The translations under genes and the position numbers were made by a program. A model generated the notes under the pieces. The model made no database searches and had not been told where the DNA came from. It was given only the letters and a program-made list of their open reading frames with translations. DNA of 64,000 nt from Neobacillus rhizophilus (GTDB taxonomy: Bacteria > Bacillota > Bacilli > Bacillales > Cytobacillaceae): positions 434,001 to 498,000 of the forward strand of contig NZ_JAGYPF010000001.1 of assembly GCF_018343535.1 (NCBI RefSeq), in the 5' to 3' direction. Every line of letters starts with the position of its first letter. Within the stretch, counting starts at the first letter, position 1. Positions 1 through 7,691 of the stretch are shown piece after piece.

Positions 1-1162
1 CGATGGTATCCATTTCTGAATCATCGAGGTCGAGTCCAAATAAATCGTTAACTTCTTCAATCAGCACTTTACCATCCACGATGGTTTTGTTTTCGTTGAT
101 ATGATTGATGTCAGGCATTTCGTCAGCGTCAAATTCGTCGCGGATTTCACCGACGATTTCTTCCAAAATGTCCTCAACAGTCACCAATCCGGCCGTACCG
201 CCATATTCGTCCATCAAAATCGCCATATGAATCCGTTCTTTTTGCATTTTAACCAAAAGCTTGTCAATATCAATCGATTCAAATACCTGAATGACAGGAC
301 GGACATATTGGTCAATCGTTGCGTCCAACTGATTACCAGAGATAAAGTCCGTTAAGACTTCCTTCATATTTACCATACCGACAATGTTATCTTTCTCCCC
401 ATCGATCACCGGGTATCTCGTGTAATTCTCTTTCTTCATAATTTCGAGACATTCGGCTACAGTTTGCGATTTGTCAAATGCTGCAATTTCGGTCCTTGGT
501 ACCATGATTTCTTTGGCAATTCGATTGTTAAATTCAAAAATATTGTTTACATAATGATATTCCGATTGATTAATTTCCCCGCTTTTAAAGCTTTCGGAAA
601 TGATGATTTGCAGCTCTTCTTCGGAGTGTGCCTGCTCGTGTTCTGAGGCAAGCTTCAATCCAAAGAGTCCTGTAATAAAACGGGCCGATCCGTTTAATGC
701 TTTTACAAACGGATATGCAATTTTATAAAAAAGAATCATCGGCCTTGCCAATATTAATGTAACTTTCTCAGCTTTTTGAATGGCCAAAGTTTTCGGTGCA
801 AGCTCCCCGACTACCACGTGAATAAAAGTGACCAATGTAAAGGCAATTACAAACGAAGCAATTGTCGTCACTGATTCCGGCATGCTCAAGCTATTGAACA
901 GCGGATGTAATATATGTTCCACTGTCGGTTCTCCCAACCACCCTAAACCTAAAGCTGTTACGGTAATACCCAATTGACAGGCAGATAAATATTCATCAAG
1001 ATTTGAAATAATTTTTCTTGCAGCAATGGCACTTTTATTTCCCTCGGCCACAAGCTGATCAATCCGCGTGCTGCGGACTTTAACAATAGCAAATTCGTAA
1101 GCTACGAAAAATGCAGTAAAAGCTATTAAAATAGCAATTACAAATAAATTAATAATGGTCAA
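1..1162 (-). CDS. mpfA: CNNM/CorC-HlyC family transporter, YhdP/MpfA-like (3' end outside window)
   Basis: Membrane protein of the hemolysin C/CorC family; Bacillus YhdP and staphylococcal MpfA act in Mg2+ efflux. The reading frame starts at a TTG 5 nt after AAGGA and begins LTIINLFVIA. It carries the N-terminal CNNM transmembrane domain (about residues 1-190, with HVVVGELAPKTLAIQKAE), then two CBS domains (NRIAKEIMVPRTEIA, RYPVIDGEKDNIVG, MAILMDEYGGTAGLVTVEDI), and the start of the CorC_HlyC C-terminal domain before the window ends. A MerR regulator lies 57 nt upstream on the same strand, as in the B. subtilis yhdP-yhdQ pair. A dyad CTTACA-N3-TGTAAG lies just before the start codon. The family call is firm; Mg2+ specificity is inferred from relatives. 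Confidence 0.9.
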   Translation of the reverse strand, partial: MTIINLFVIAILIAFTAFFVAYEFAIVKVRSTRIDQLVAEGNKSAIAARKIISNLDEYLSACQLGITVTALGLGWLGEPTVEHILHPLFNSLSMPESVTTIASFVIAFTLVTFIHVVVGELAPKTLAIQKAEKVTLILARPMILFYKIAYPFVKALNGSARFITGLFGLKLASEHEQAHSEEELQIIISESFKSGEINQSEYHYVNNIFEFNNRIAKEIMVPRTEIAAFDKSQTVAECLEIMKKENYTRYPVIDGEKDNIVGMVNMKEVLTDFISGNQLDATIDQYVRPVIQVFESIDIDKLLVKMQKERIHMAILMDEYGGTAGLVTVEDILEEIVGEIRDEFDADEMPDINHINENKTIVDGKVLIEEVNDLFGLDLDDSEMDTI

Positions 1163-1219
1163 TAGAATCCTTACTTACAAAATGTAAGCAAGGAATACAC
1201 CTCCTGTTTTTTGAAAAAA

Positions 1220-1633
1220 TTAGTTTAATAGTAATAACAAGGTTTGTGCCAACGTGACACCCTGCGGTGACAGCTTATTGACAACCATTTCTTTTTCATG
1301 CTCGTTTAATTTTTGCAGAAATGGTTCGATGATTTTAATTTCCTCTTTCAGATGCTGCATAATGTTGGCAATCTGATCCACGTGTTTTTCTACTTTTTCT
1401 TTGTCAATGCCGCAGTCCGCTTTCATCAGTTCGATGAATGACTTGATTTCTTCAAGCGGCATATTCAAATTTTTGTAATGCTCCACTAATTTTAAGACTT
1501 GGACGCTCTCTTCTCCGTACAATCGATAATTTGAATTTGCCCGCACAGGGTTTAGTAAGCCTATTTGGGTGTAGTAATCGATTGTTCGTTTGGAGATGTT
1601 CATAACTGCTGCTAGTTCACCAATTCGATACAA
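1220..1633 (-). CDS. MerR family transcriptional regulator (YhdQ/CueR-like)
   Basis: 137-residue MerR-family regulator. The N-terminal winged helix-turn-helix reads MYRIGELAAVMNISKRTIDY and is followed by the YYTQIGLLNP and NYRLYGEESV segments typical of the family. A coiled-coil dimerisation helix runs through the second half. Only one cysteine (in KADCGID) is visible, so a CueR-style two-cysteine copper loop is not evident, although B. subtilis YhdQ at the same locus is called CueR. The start is a TTG, because an in-frame TAA lies three codons upstream. The gene probably leads the operon with the efflux gene. What it senses is not readable from the sequence. Confidence 0.85.
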   Translation of the reverse strand: MYRIGELAAVMNISKRTIDYYTQIGLLNPVRANSNYRLYGEESVQVLKLVEHYKNLNMPLEEIKSFIELMKADCGIDKEKVEKHVDQIANIMQHLKEEIKIIEPFLQKLNEHEKEMVVNKLSPQGVTLAQTLLLLLN

Positions 1634-1669
1634 CTTCCCAACTTACTCACCCCTTCCTATTTTATGTTT

Positions 1670-1699
1670 ACTATATCACATTTTGAACTATACAGTCAA
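1670..1699 (-). promoter_or_regulatory. Promoter/operator of the MerR gene
   Basis: On the minus strand a -35 TTGACT and a -10 TATAGT are separated by 18 bp, slightly longer than the usual 17, as is common for MerR-controlled promoters. The imperfect dyad TTGA...TCAA (1683-1699) overlaps the -35 and part of the spacer, where MerR proteins bind. The expected leader is about 30 nt. Autoregulation is inferred. Confidence 0.5.
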
Positions 1700-1803
1700 C
1701 GTGATGGTTTTTAAACAAATGTTTTTGGACAAATTGGTTGAAACTACTCTTATGGTTGAAACGTATAAACATTAAGAAATTAATCGATTTGGAGTTGATT
1801 TTT

Positions 1804-2607
1804 TTGACAGCAATGGACTCAGCTGATTTTTTAAAAAGTGAATTACGGAAGATTGAAAAATGGGAAAAGGATCAAAAGGGCTTATGGTTCTGGGAGAAAA
1901 TCGGCCGCCTTCCCTTTGTTTTGCTTGATAAACTTACCCCGAAATCAATTCAGGAAAAGCTTGGCACAGCCATTGATGAATTGGGAGGATACATACAAAC
2001 GGGCGGACAGTACTTGATTAATGAGGATGGTATTTTAAAAAAGTTTGACCGTGATGTGGTAAGTTTTAATCAAGTACAGGCGATGCCAATCAGCAAAATG
2101 GATGCAGTAGCCGAGCAAATTCGAAATTCGCGAACCAATATGGCTACTGTTCAAGGTGCCACAACCGGGATTGGCGGAATCTTTACACTCGCTATCGATA
2201 TTCCCCTGCTAATCGGTATGTCCCTAAAAGTACTACAAGAAGTCGCATTGTGTTATGGATACGACCCTAGGGAAAAATCGGAGCGAATCTTTATTGTAAA
2301 ATGTCTGCAGTTTGCTTCTTCAGATATTGTCGGGAAAAAAGCCATTCTAGATGAACTTGCGGCTTTTGATGAAGAAAAACAAAATGGACAGGTTTTTTCT
2401 CAGTTGCAGGGCTGGCGTGAGGTTGTCATGACCTATCGGGACAACTTTGGCTGGAAAAAGCTGTTTCAAATGATTCCGATTGCCGGAATTATTTTTGGGG
2501 CATTTGTTAATAAATCACTTATTGGGGATGTTGCGGAAACAGGGATTATGCTGTATCGGAAACGGAGAATATTGGAGCGGATGCATCAGTTGGAACGGGC
2601 TTATTAA
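1804..2607 (+). CDS. EcsC family protein
   Basis: Member of the EcsC family, named after the third gene of the Bacillus ecs ABC-transporter operon; its biochemical role is unknown. The product is about 267 residues, close to family length. A soluble N-terminal part is followed by a conserved glycine-rich hydrophobic stretch (ATTGIGGIFTLAIDIPLLIG) and a second hydrophobic stretch near the C-terminus (IPIAGIIFGAFVNKS). I chose the TTG start because GGAG precedes it by about 8 nt; an earlier in-frame ATG 22 codons upstream has no such site. The gene stands alone, away from any ecsAB pair. Confidence 0.8.
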   Translation: MTAMDSADFLKSELRKIEKWEKDQKGLWFWEKIGRLPFVLLDKLTPKSIQEKLGTAIDELGGYIQTGGQYLINEDGILKKFDRDVVSFNQVQAMPISKMDAVAEQIRNSRTNMATVQGATTGIGGIFTLAIDIPLLIGMSLKVLQEVALCYGYDPREKSERIFIVKCLQFASSDIVGKKAILDELAAFDEEKQNGQVFSQLQGWREVVMTYRDNFGWKKLFQMIPIAGIIFGAFVNKSLIGDVAETGIMLYRKRRILERMHQLERAY

Positions 2608-2684
2608 AAATTTAAAGAAGTCCCCCCCTCTTCCTTTGTGTCAATATTAGGTATAATAAAATCAAATTGATAGGAGTGAATTTT

Positions 2685-3068
2685 ATGATCAATATTTTAG
2701 GTCAAGTTATGGTTTATGTTAACAATCAGGATGAAGCGGTAAAATTTTGGACAGAAAAGGTTGGATTTACGGTTATTTCAGAAGAAGATAACGGTCAAGG
2801 CATGCGTTGGATTGAAGTCGCCCCGACTAATCAGGCTGAGACAAGCATCATTCTGCACAATAAAGAATTCGTTTCTAAAATGGCACCTGAGTTAAACCTA
2901 GGCACGCCCTCTTTAATGTTTTTCACAAAAAATCTTGAGCAATTACATAGCGACTTATCAAACAAAAACGTTACAGTTGGAGAAATTGTTAATATGCCCA
3001 ATGGTAAGGTGTTTAATTTTGCAGACAGCGAAAATAACTACTTTGCAGTGATGGAAAAAAACAGGTAA
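2685..3068 (+). CDS. VOC family (glyoxalase/bleomycin resistance-like) protein
   Basis: Small single-domain vicinal-oxygen-chelate protein of 127 residues. It shows the beta-alpha-beta-beta-beta pattern: QVMVYVNNQDEAVKFWTEKVGF, then RWIEVAP and SIILHNKE, then a second half ending in VFNFADSENNYFAVME. Metal-binding His/Glu positions are only partly recognisable, so enzyme activity cannot be assumed. The start follows TAGGAGTGAATTTT; an upstream in-frame ATG lacks a ribosome site. A strong terminator follows. The substrate is unknown. Confidence 0.8.
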   Translation: MINILGQVMVYVNNQDEAVKFWTEKVGFTVISEEDNGQGMRWIEVAPTNQAETSIILHNKEFVSKMAPELNLGTPSLMFFTKNLEQLHSDLSNKNVTVGEIVNMPNGKVFNFADSENNYFAVMEKNR

Positions 3069-3093
3069 GAATTGAGGGGAATTCTCCTAGTCA

Positions 3094-3133
3094 AAAAGAA
3101 AAAGCATGGACCTGAATCCATGCTTTTTCTTTT
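3094..3133 (+). terminator. Rho-independent terminator after the VOC gene
   Basis: Perfect 17-bp inverted repeat (arms 3094-3110 and 3117-3133, core AAGCATGGA/TCCATGCTT) with a 6-nt loop. It is A-rich on one side and T-rich on the other, so it can act in both directions. Confidence 0.85.
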
Positions 3134-3136
3134 GAA

Positions 3137-3340
3137 TTATTTAAAATAGTCTCTTAAAAACATAGCTGTATCAATCATTTTTACTTTCATTGCATTCTGC
3201 CTTCCAAAATACCCTTTAATAAGGACAGTAGTTTTTTCCTTCATTTGGCTAACAAGCGTTTGATGCAATTCATCAATAGAATCAAAATGGTTCACATTTT
3301 CATCGCGAAGAATAGATAAATTTAATATTCTGGATACCTT
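3137..3340 (-). pseudogene. Truncated gene remnant, C-terminal about 67 codons
   Basis: The minus strand has an open frame of about 67 codons ending in a clean TAA. It encodes a protein-like tail (ILRDENVNHFDSIDELHQ ... MIDTAMFLRDYFK). A TAA stop lies directly upstream and there is no start codon or ribosome site in the first half, so the 5' part is missing. A terminator-like hairpin sits at each end. I do not recognise the family. It is more likely the decayed 3' end of a lost gene than a functional one. Confidence 0.5.
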
Positions 3341-3372
3341 TTAAAGCATCAAAGCTTGACAAGTTGACGTCA

Positions 3373-3396
3373 AAAGCCGCCATAATTGGCGGCTTT
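3373..3396. terminator. Bidirectional hairpin terminator
   Basis: Perfect 10-bp stem AAAGCCGCCA/TGGCGGCTTT with a 4-nt loop, followed on the plus strand by CTTTTG. It lies between the gene remnant and the end of the minus-strand transporter gene. Confidence 0.7.
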
Positions 3397-3475
3397 CTTT
3401 TGAATAGGAAAAACTCCTTCAATATTTCAAATAAAAAAGCGGATCTTTGGTTTGACAAGACCCACCTTCGCTTCA

Positions 3476-4387
3476 TTAGTTTGCATGCCGCATTCCCATA
3501 TCTGCAGCCGTTTTTCGTGAGACTTTGTGGTTAATAAGGTAAATGCTTAACAGAATTAATATCATGCCGCCAAATAAACTGGCGGTAAACGGTTCTTTTA
3601 GCATAAATGTACCGATAACAACGCTGATCATTGGCACCAGGAATGTGAAGGAACCAACCTTACTTGCTTCACCAGCACTCATCAATTTCAGGTAGGCCGC
3701 CGTTGCCAATGTTACTCCAAAGATTCCGGCGTATAATAGGCTCCAGACAAATGATATGGTCCAGTTAATGGCATGGACGTTTTCAGTGTATGCTCCATAA
3801 CCGAACATAAGCAAGCCTCCAATCATATTTTGGATGGCTACAAGCCATAGGTTGTGCACAAGTGCACTAGTTTTTTTCACATAGACAGTTCCGATGGCCC
3901 AGCCGATACCGGTAATAAGTGCTAGAATAATTCCAATTACAGAAATTTTTCCCGACATCCCTTCAAGACTTACCACGACTACGCCAAGAAATCCAATGAC
4001 CATGCCTAGAATTTTCTTTACTGATAAGGATTCCTTCAGCCACAGCCAAGCTAGCAAAACCACAAGCACGGGCTGCAGATACACAATAACGCTAAATAAG
4101 CCGGAAGGAAGATACTGCAAGCCAATCATCTGGATGCCATTGAACATAAGGATATTAAAAAAAGTTGAAATAAGATAAATAAACCACGTTTTTTTCCATT
4201 GGATTTTTCGCCATTGCGGGATTAAAATTAACGCCAAAAAAACCCCGCCAATCACTCCACGCAATCCGGCAAAAAGCATCGGCGGCGAATAGTTGAGAGA
4301 CACTTTGTAAACCGGCCACATTGTTCCCCAAATCAGAACAACAAAAGCAATGCCAAGGACCGTCTTTGTTCTGGACAATTGCTCCAT
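3476..4387 (-). CDS. DMT superfamily transporter (EamA family)
   Basis: 303-residue integral membrane protein with ten predicted helices arranged as two EamA repeats. The first repeat spans about residues 8-140 (IAFVVLIWGTMWPVYKVS ... YLQPVLVVLLAWLWLKESL) and the second about 150-290 (FTFLVPMISVVIGTFMLKEP). The GLQYLPSGLFSVIVYLQP and LKE(S/P)L/F signatures are typical of exporters of amino acids or other metabolites. The start follows GGGGAGG. It is transcribed divergently from the TetR operon, so its promoter lies close to the TGACA operators there. Substrate not predictable. Confidence 0.88.
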   Translation of the reverse strand: MEQLSRTKTVLGIAFVVLIWGTMWPVYKVSLNYSPPMLFAGLRGVIGGVFLALILIPQWRKIQWKKTWFIYLISTFFNILMFNGIQMIGLQYLPSGLFSVIVYLQPVLVVLLAWLWLKESLSVKKILGMVIGFLGVVVVSLEGMSGKISVIGIILALITGIGWAIGTVYVKKTSALVHNLWLVAIQNMIGGLLMFGYGAYTENVHAINWTISFVWSLLYAGIFGVTLATAAYLKLMSAGEASKVGSFTFLVPMISVVIGTFMLKEPFTASLFGGMILILLSIYLINHKVSRKTAADMGMRHAN

Positions 4388-4505
4388 GTTTTTAAGTACC
4401 TCCCCTAAATAATGTATTAATGATTAAAATTATTTCCCATTTTCCATTCTATCACCTTTTTCAGAATATTGTTTGAATTGTGCTTTTCGATTTACTAAAT
4501 AAATA

Positions 4506-4589
4506 TGACACATTGTCACTTTTGCTATTGACTTATGACAACGTGTCACATATAATACTTCTTATCAAGAATTGTGACACAGTGTCACA
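4506..4589 (+). promoter_or_regulatory. Sigma-A promoter with three TetR operators
   Basis: Three dyads of the form TGACA-N3-TGTCA lie at 4506-4518, 4536-4548 and 4575-4587; the last extends to the perfect palindrome TGTGACACAGTGTCACA (4573-4589). A promoter with TTGACT (4528-4533), a 17-bp spacer and TATAAT (4551-4556) holds the middle dyad in its spacer. The third dyad lies in the leader just before the TetR start. Binding of the TetR protein here would shut off its own operon, and the first site could also affect the divergent EamA gene. Confidence 0.85.
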
Positions 4590-4609
4590 TCCCAGATAGG
4601 AGAATATTG

Positions 4610-5233
4610 ATGCCTAAACAAACGTTTTTTCATTTACCTAAAGATAAACAGGATACTTTAATTCAATCCGCCAGGAAAGAATTCTCCAGAGTCCCGCTAC
4701 ATGAAGCATCTATTGCTAACATAATCAAAGATGCTGGGATACCGAGAGGCAGTTTTTACCAATATTTCGAGGACAAAGAGGATTTGTTTTATTATTTGTT
4801 AAGCCGGCTCTCCCAAATCAATTATGAGCGATTTGTTTCAAGCTTAAATGTGAATAACGGTGATTTATTTGATACTTTTATTGATTCATTTCAACTTATG
4901 ATTAAGTATCACAGGAATCCAGAGCATCAAAATCTTTTTAAAAATGCTTTTTTAAATATGAACTATAAACTGGAAAAAACTTTGGCTAATAACATTTATG
5001 AAGAAGATCAGAAGAATCGTTATTTAGATATGGTTAGCTTAATTAACACAGGAAATTTAAATATTAAGGATGAACAAGAGCTGCATCACGTTATAAAAAT
5101 AATAACCGCTGTAACCTTTCATAACCTTGTTCAAATGTTTGTGAAGGATTTAACGGACGAGGAGGCTCTTCAAAATTATCAAGTTCAACTTGACCTAATA
5201 AAGCGAGGGTTATACAAGGAAGAACCCCGATGA
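4610..5233 (+). CDS. TetR/AcrR family transcriptional repressor
   Basis: 207-residue TetR-family regulator. The N-terminal helix-turn-helix is clear (LIQSARKEFSRVPLHEASIA, IIKDAGIPRGSFYQYF, EDKEDLFYYLL); the all-helical ligand domain fills the rest and is not similar to a named regulator that I can identify. The ATG follows GGAG by about 8 nt. An upstream start would run through the third operator palindrome. It heads an operon with a 40-codon frame and a drug exporter, and three TGACA-N3-TGTCA operators sit at its promoter, so it most likely represses the exporter until a ligand binds. Confidence 0.9.
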   Translation: MPKQTFFHLPKDKQDTLIQSARKEFSRVPLHEASIANIIKDAGIPRGSFYQYFEDKEDLFYYLLSRLSQINYERFVSSLNVNNGDLFDTFIDSFQLMIKYHRNPEHQNLFKNAFLNMNYKLEKTLANNIYEEDQKNRYLDMVSLINTGNLNIKDEQELHHVIKIITAVTFHNLVQMFVKDLTDEEALQNYQVQLDLIKRGLYKEEPR

Positions 5234-5352
5234 ATTCCCTTGAAGGAATTAAAAAAGAGCATGTTGATTTAAAAAAGATTGTAGAAAGGCTTAGGCAACA
5301 AGGTATTAAGGCAGCGATTTGTAAACGGCCTATAATGCTTAAAAAAATATAA
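5230..5352 (+). CDS. Small 40-residue protein between TetR and the exporter
   Basis: A 40-codon frame starts with an ATG overlapping the TetR stop (ATGA), the classic translational-coupling arrangement, and ends 16 nt before the exporter start. The peptide is basic and helical (MNSLEGIKKEHVDLKKIVER ... ICKRPIMLKKI). No family is recognised. It may be a small regulatory protein, a leader that couples translation, or a remnant of a longer gene. The coupling geometry is visible in the sequence; that it is a real gene is inference. Confidence 0.45.
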   Translation: MNSLEGIKKEHVDLKKIVERLRQQGIKAAICKRPIMLKKI

Positions 5353-5368
5353 AAGAGGAGAATCATAT

Positions 5369-6880
5369 ATGGATTCAACAATACAACAAAAGAAAACACC
5401 CTATTTAATGCTAGCGATTTTATTCGTCGGAGCATTTGTATCATTTTTAAATAATTCACTTTTAAATGTGGCTCTGCCATCAATGATGGTAGATTTAAAT
5501 ATTAAAGATTATTCCACTATCCAGTGGCTTGCAACAGGGTATATGCTGGTTAGCGGCGTTTTAATTCCAGCATCAGCATTTTTGTTAACACGCTTTTCGA
5601 ATCGCCGTTTATTTATAACATCGCTCGCCATTTTCACTCTAGGTACTGCATTAGCAGCCTATGCTCCAAACTTTAGTGTATTACTTACCGGACGTTTAAT
5701 CCAGGCAGCAGGTTCTTCCGTAATGGGACCTTTGTTAATGAATGTGATGCTGATCAGTTTCCCACGAGAAAAACGCGGGACAGCAATGGGTGTTTTCGGA
5801 TTAGTCATGATTACAGCCCCTGCAATCGGCCCGACATTATCCGGTTATATTGTAGAAAATTATGATTGGCGATTACTTTTCGAAATGATTTTACCGTTAG
5901 CTATCATTAGTTTACTATTAGCCATTTGGAAGCTTGAGAATGTAATGGAACAAAATAAAAATGCAAAGCTGGATTATTTTTCTGTTGTATTATCTTCTAT
6001 CGGCTTTGGTGGTTTGTTATATGGTTTCAGTTCTGCAAGCTCAGACGGCTGGACAGATACAATCGTCTTAACCACTTTAATCGTTGGAGCTGTTGCACTA
6101 ATTTCCTTTATCGTCCGTCAATTGAAAATGGATGAACCATTATTGGATTTACGTGTCTACAAGTACCCAATGTTTGCACTTGGCTCTGTCATTGCGATTG
6201 TCAATGCAGTGGCCATGTTCTCCGGCATGATTTTAACACCGGCATATGTTCAAAATGTTCGTGGTATTTCCCCGCTTGATTCAGGTTTAATGATGCTGCC
6301 TGGTGCGATTGTAATGGGGATTATGTCGCCGATTACAGGTAAGTTATTCGATAAATTTGGTCCACGCATTCTAGGTGTATCAGGTCTTTTAGTCACAGCC
6401 ATTTCTACTTATATGCTGGCAAACCTGCAAATCGACTCTAGTTATACCTATATTATACTTGTTTACACTTTGCGTATGTTAGGTATGTCAATGGTGATGA
6501 TGCCAATTATGACAAACGGCCTCAATCAATTACCGACGCGCTTAAACCCACACGGTACAGCTGTTAACAATACAGCTCAGCAAGTATCTGGTTCCATTGG
6601 TACAGCCGTTCTAGTAACAATTATGAATTCCGTTACAAAATCGGAAGCTACAAGCCTAATGTCTGGTGTTGACCTAACAACCTTTACTGCTGCTTCAAAA
6701 GCGCTATTAACACAAAAGGCTTTATTAGCAGGCATTCAATATTCATTCTATGTAGCACTTGGAATCAATATTGTTGCCCTCATCTTAGCGTTATTCGTTA
6801 AGCGCGTCGATACTAGCAATGAGGCGGTCAAACAATTAGAACAGCAAAAAAATAAACAAACCAATACGGTTGCAAATTAA
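5369..6880 (+). CDS. MFS multidrug exporter, DHA2 (14-helix, EmrB/QacA) family
   Basis: 503-residue proton-driven exporter with 14 predicted helices. Typical family signatures are visible: ALPSMMVDLNI and WLATGYMLVSGVLIPASAF in the first helices, GRLIQAAGSSVMGPLL, and antiporter motif C as ITAPAIGPTLSGYIVENYDW. A lysine/glutamine-rich cytoplasmic tail ends the protein. The start follows AGAGGAG. It is the last gene of the TetR-controlled operon and ends at a GGGACGGTTCTT palindrome that probably serves as terminator. It likely confers tolerance to hydrophobic toxicants; the substrate cannot be read from the sequence. Confidence 0.9.
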   Translation: MDSTIQQKKTPYLMLAILFVGAFVSFLNNSLLNVALPSMMVDLNIKDYSTIQWLATGYMLVSGVLIPASAFLLTRFSNRRLFITSLAIFTLGTALAAYAPNFSVLLTGRLIQAAGSSVMGPLLMNVMLISFPREKRGTAMGVFGLVMITAPAIGPTLSGYIVENYDWRLLFEMILPLAIISLLLAIWKLENVMEQNKNAKLDYFSVVLSSIGFGGLLYGFSSASSDGWTDTIVLTTLIVGAVALISFIVRQLKMDEPLLDLRVYKYPMFALGSVIAIVNAVAMFSGMILTPAYVQNVRGISPLDSGLMMLPGAIVMGIMSPITGKLFDKFGPRILGVSGLLVTAISTYMLANLQIDSSYTYIILVYTLRMLGMSMVMMPIMTNGLNQLPTRLNPHGTAVNNTAQQVSGSIGTAVLVTIMNSVTKSEATSLMSGVDLTTFTAASKALLTQKALLAGIQYSFYVALGINIVALILALFVKRVDTSNEAVKQLEQQKNKQTNTVAN

Positions 6881-6892
6881 AATGGATTTATG

Positions 6893-6934
6893 GGGACGGT
6901 TCTTGCTCATCATTTGATGCACAAGAACCGTCCC
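6893..6934. repeat. GGGACGGTTCTTG palindromic element, copy 1
   Basis: 13-bp perfect inverted repeat GGGACGGTTCTTG/CAAGAACCGTCCC around a 16-nt loop that contains a smaller palindrome (CATCATTTGATG). It lies between two convergent genes and probably terminates both. Related copies are at 8840-8881 and 11899-11942, with a single arm at 9988-9998. Confidence 0.85.
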
Positions 6935-6940
6935 TATGTT

Positions 6941-7612
6941 TCATTCTATCCTCAACATTCCAGCCAGTTCGACTAAGGCGGATTTCTTTATAATGCGGTA
7001 GTGGCGCCCTTCCTTTTGCAAATATCCTTTATCGCAAAATTGCGCGAGGACATGCAGGAGGTGGCGGTAGGAGACACCTAAAAAGTCACATACCGTTATG
7101 TGTTTTTCCTTATATACTCCTTCATCAGCGGTTTGCAAAATAAATTCGGCAAACCGGTTTTCCAGCGGGAACGCGAGGGTTTGCGAATACTTTGCGGCCA
7201 TTTTTGTAGCTTTGACACTTAAAAACTTCGTTAATTCACGCAAGAATACCACATCTTCGAGGAGCTGTGCACGGCAGCGATGAAAAGGGAGTGCAAAGCA
7301 GACCGTCTTCGTAGTCGCTTGAATCCCTTTTGTATAATACACATCGTTTAATAATTCCATTTCTCCTACAAATTCATTCTCATTGATAAAGTTTATTAAT
7401 GAAACCTTTCCATTTAAATGCGTTATATAAATTTTTGCTTTTCCTTCGATGACATAAAATAAGAAATCCGGCCTCATCCCCTCCTGAATAATCCACTCAT
7501 CTCGTTTATATTCTCGCACTTCTACAAACTCAACGATTGGAAAAGAAAATAAATGGGCAATGGAGTGATCTTCCAAATATCGTTTTCTTTTTTCATTTTT
7601 ATAAATTTCCAT
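6941..7612 (-). CDS. Crp/Fnr family transcriptional regulator (YeiL-like)
   Basis: About 223 residues. An N-terminal cyclic-nucleotide-binding-like beta-barrel (DEWIIQEGMRPDFLFYVIEG ... NFINENEFVGEMELL) is followed by a C-terminal winged helix (HITVCDFLGVSYRHLLHVLA). No cysteine cluster of the Fnr type is present. The arrangement resembles E. coli YeiL. I prefer the internal ATG because GAGGTGG precedes it. It is divergent from an MFS gene, and a 20-bp perfect palindrome sits at its transcription start, so autoregulation and control of the neighbour are likely. The effector is unknown. Confidence 0.82.
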   Translation of the reverse strand: MEIYKNEKRKRYLEDHSIAHLFSFPIVEFVEVREYKRDEWIIQEGMRPDFLFYVIEGKAKIYITHLNGKVSLINFINENEFVGEMELLNDVYYTKGIQATTKTVCFALPFHRCRAQLLEDVVFLRELTKFLSVKATKMAAKYSQTLAFPLENRFAEFILQTADEGVYKEKHITVCDFLGVSYRHLLHVLAQFCDKGYLQKEGRHYRIIKKSALVELAGMLRIE

Positions 7613-7625
7613 AATCCACCTCAGA

Positions 7626-7674
7626 AATATGAGATATCTCATATTATTGTATGGTACCGCATGATAACATGCAA
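7626..7674 (-). promoter_or_regulatory. Promoter and 20-bp palindromic operator between Crp-like regulator and MFS gene
   Basis: On the minus strand TTGCAT (7669-7674) and TACAAT (7646-7651) are 17 bp apart. Directly after the -10 lies a perfect 20-bp palindrome (7626-7645) built from AATATGAGAT and its complement. It covers the expected transcription start, which suggests repression of the regulator's own promoter. Confidence 0.65.
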
Positions 7675-7691
7675 ATCAGAGGTGAAACAGA

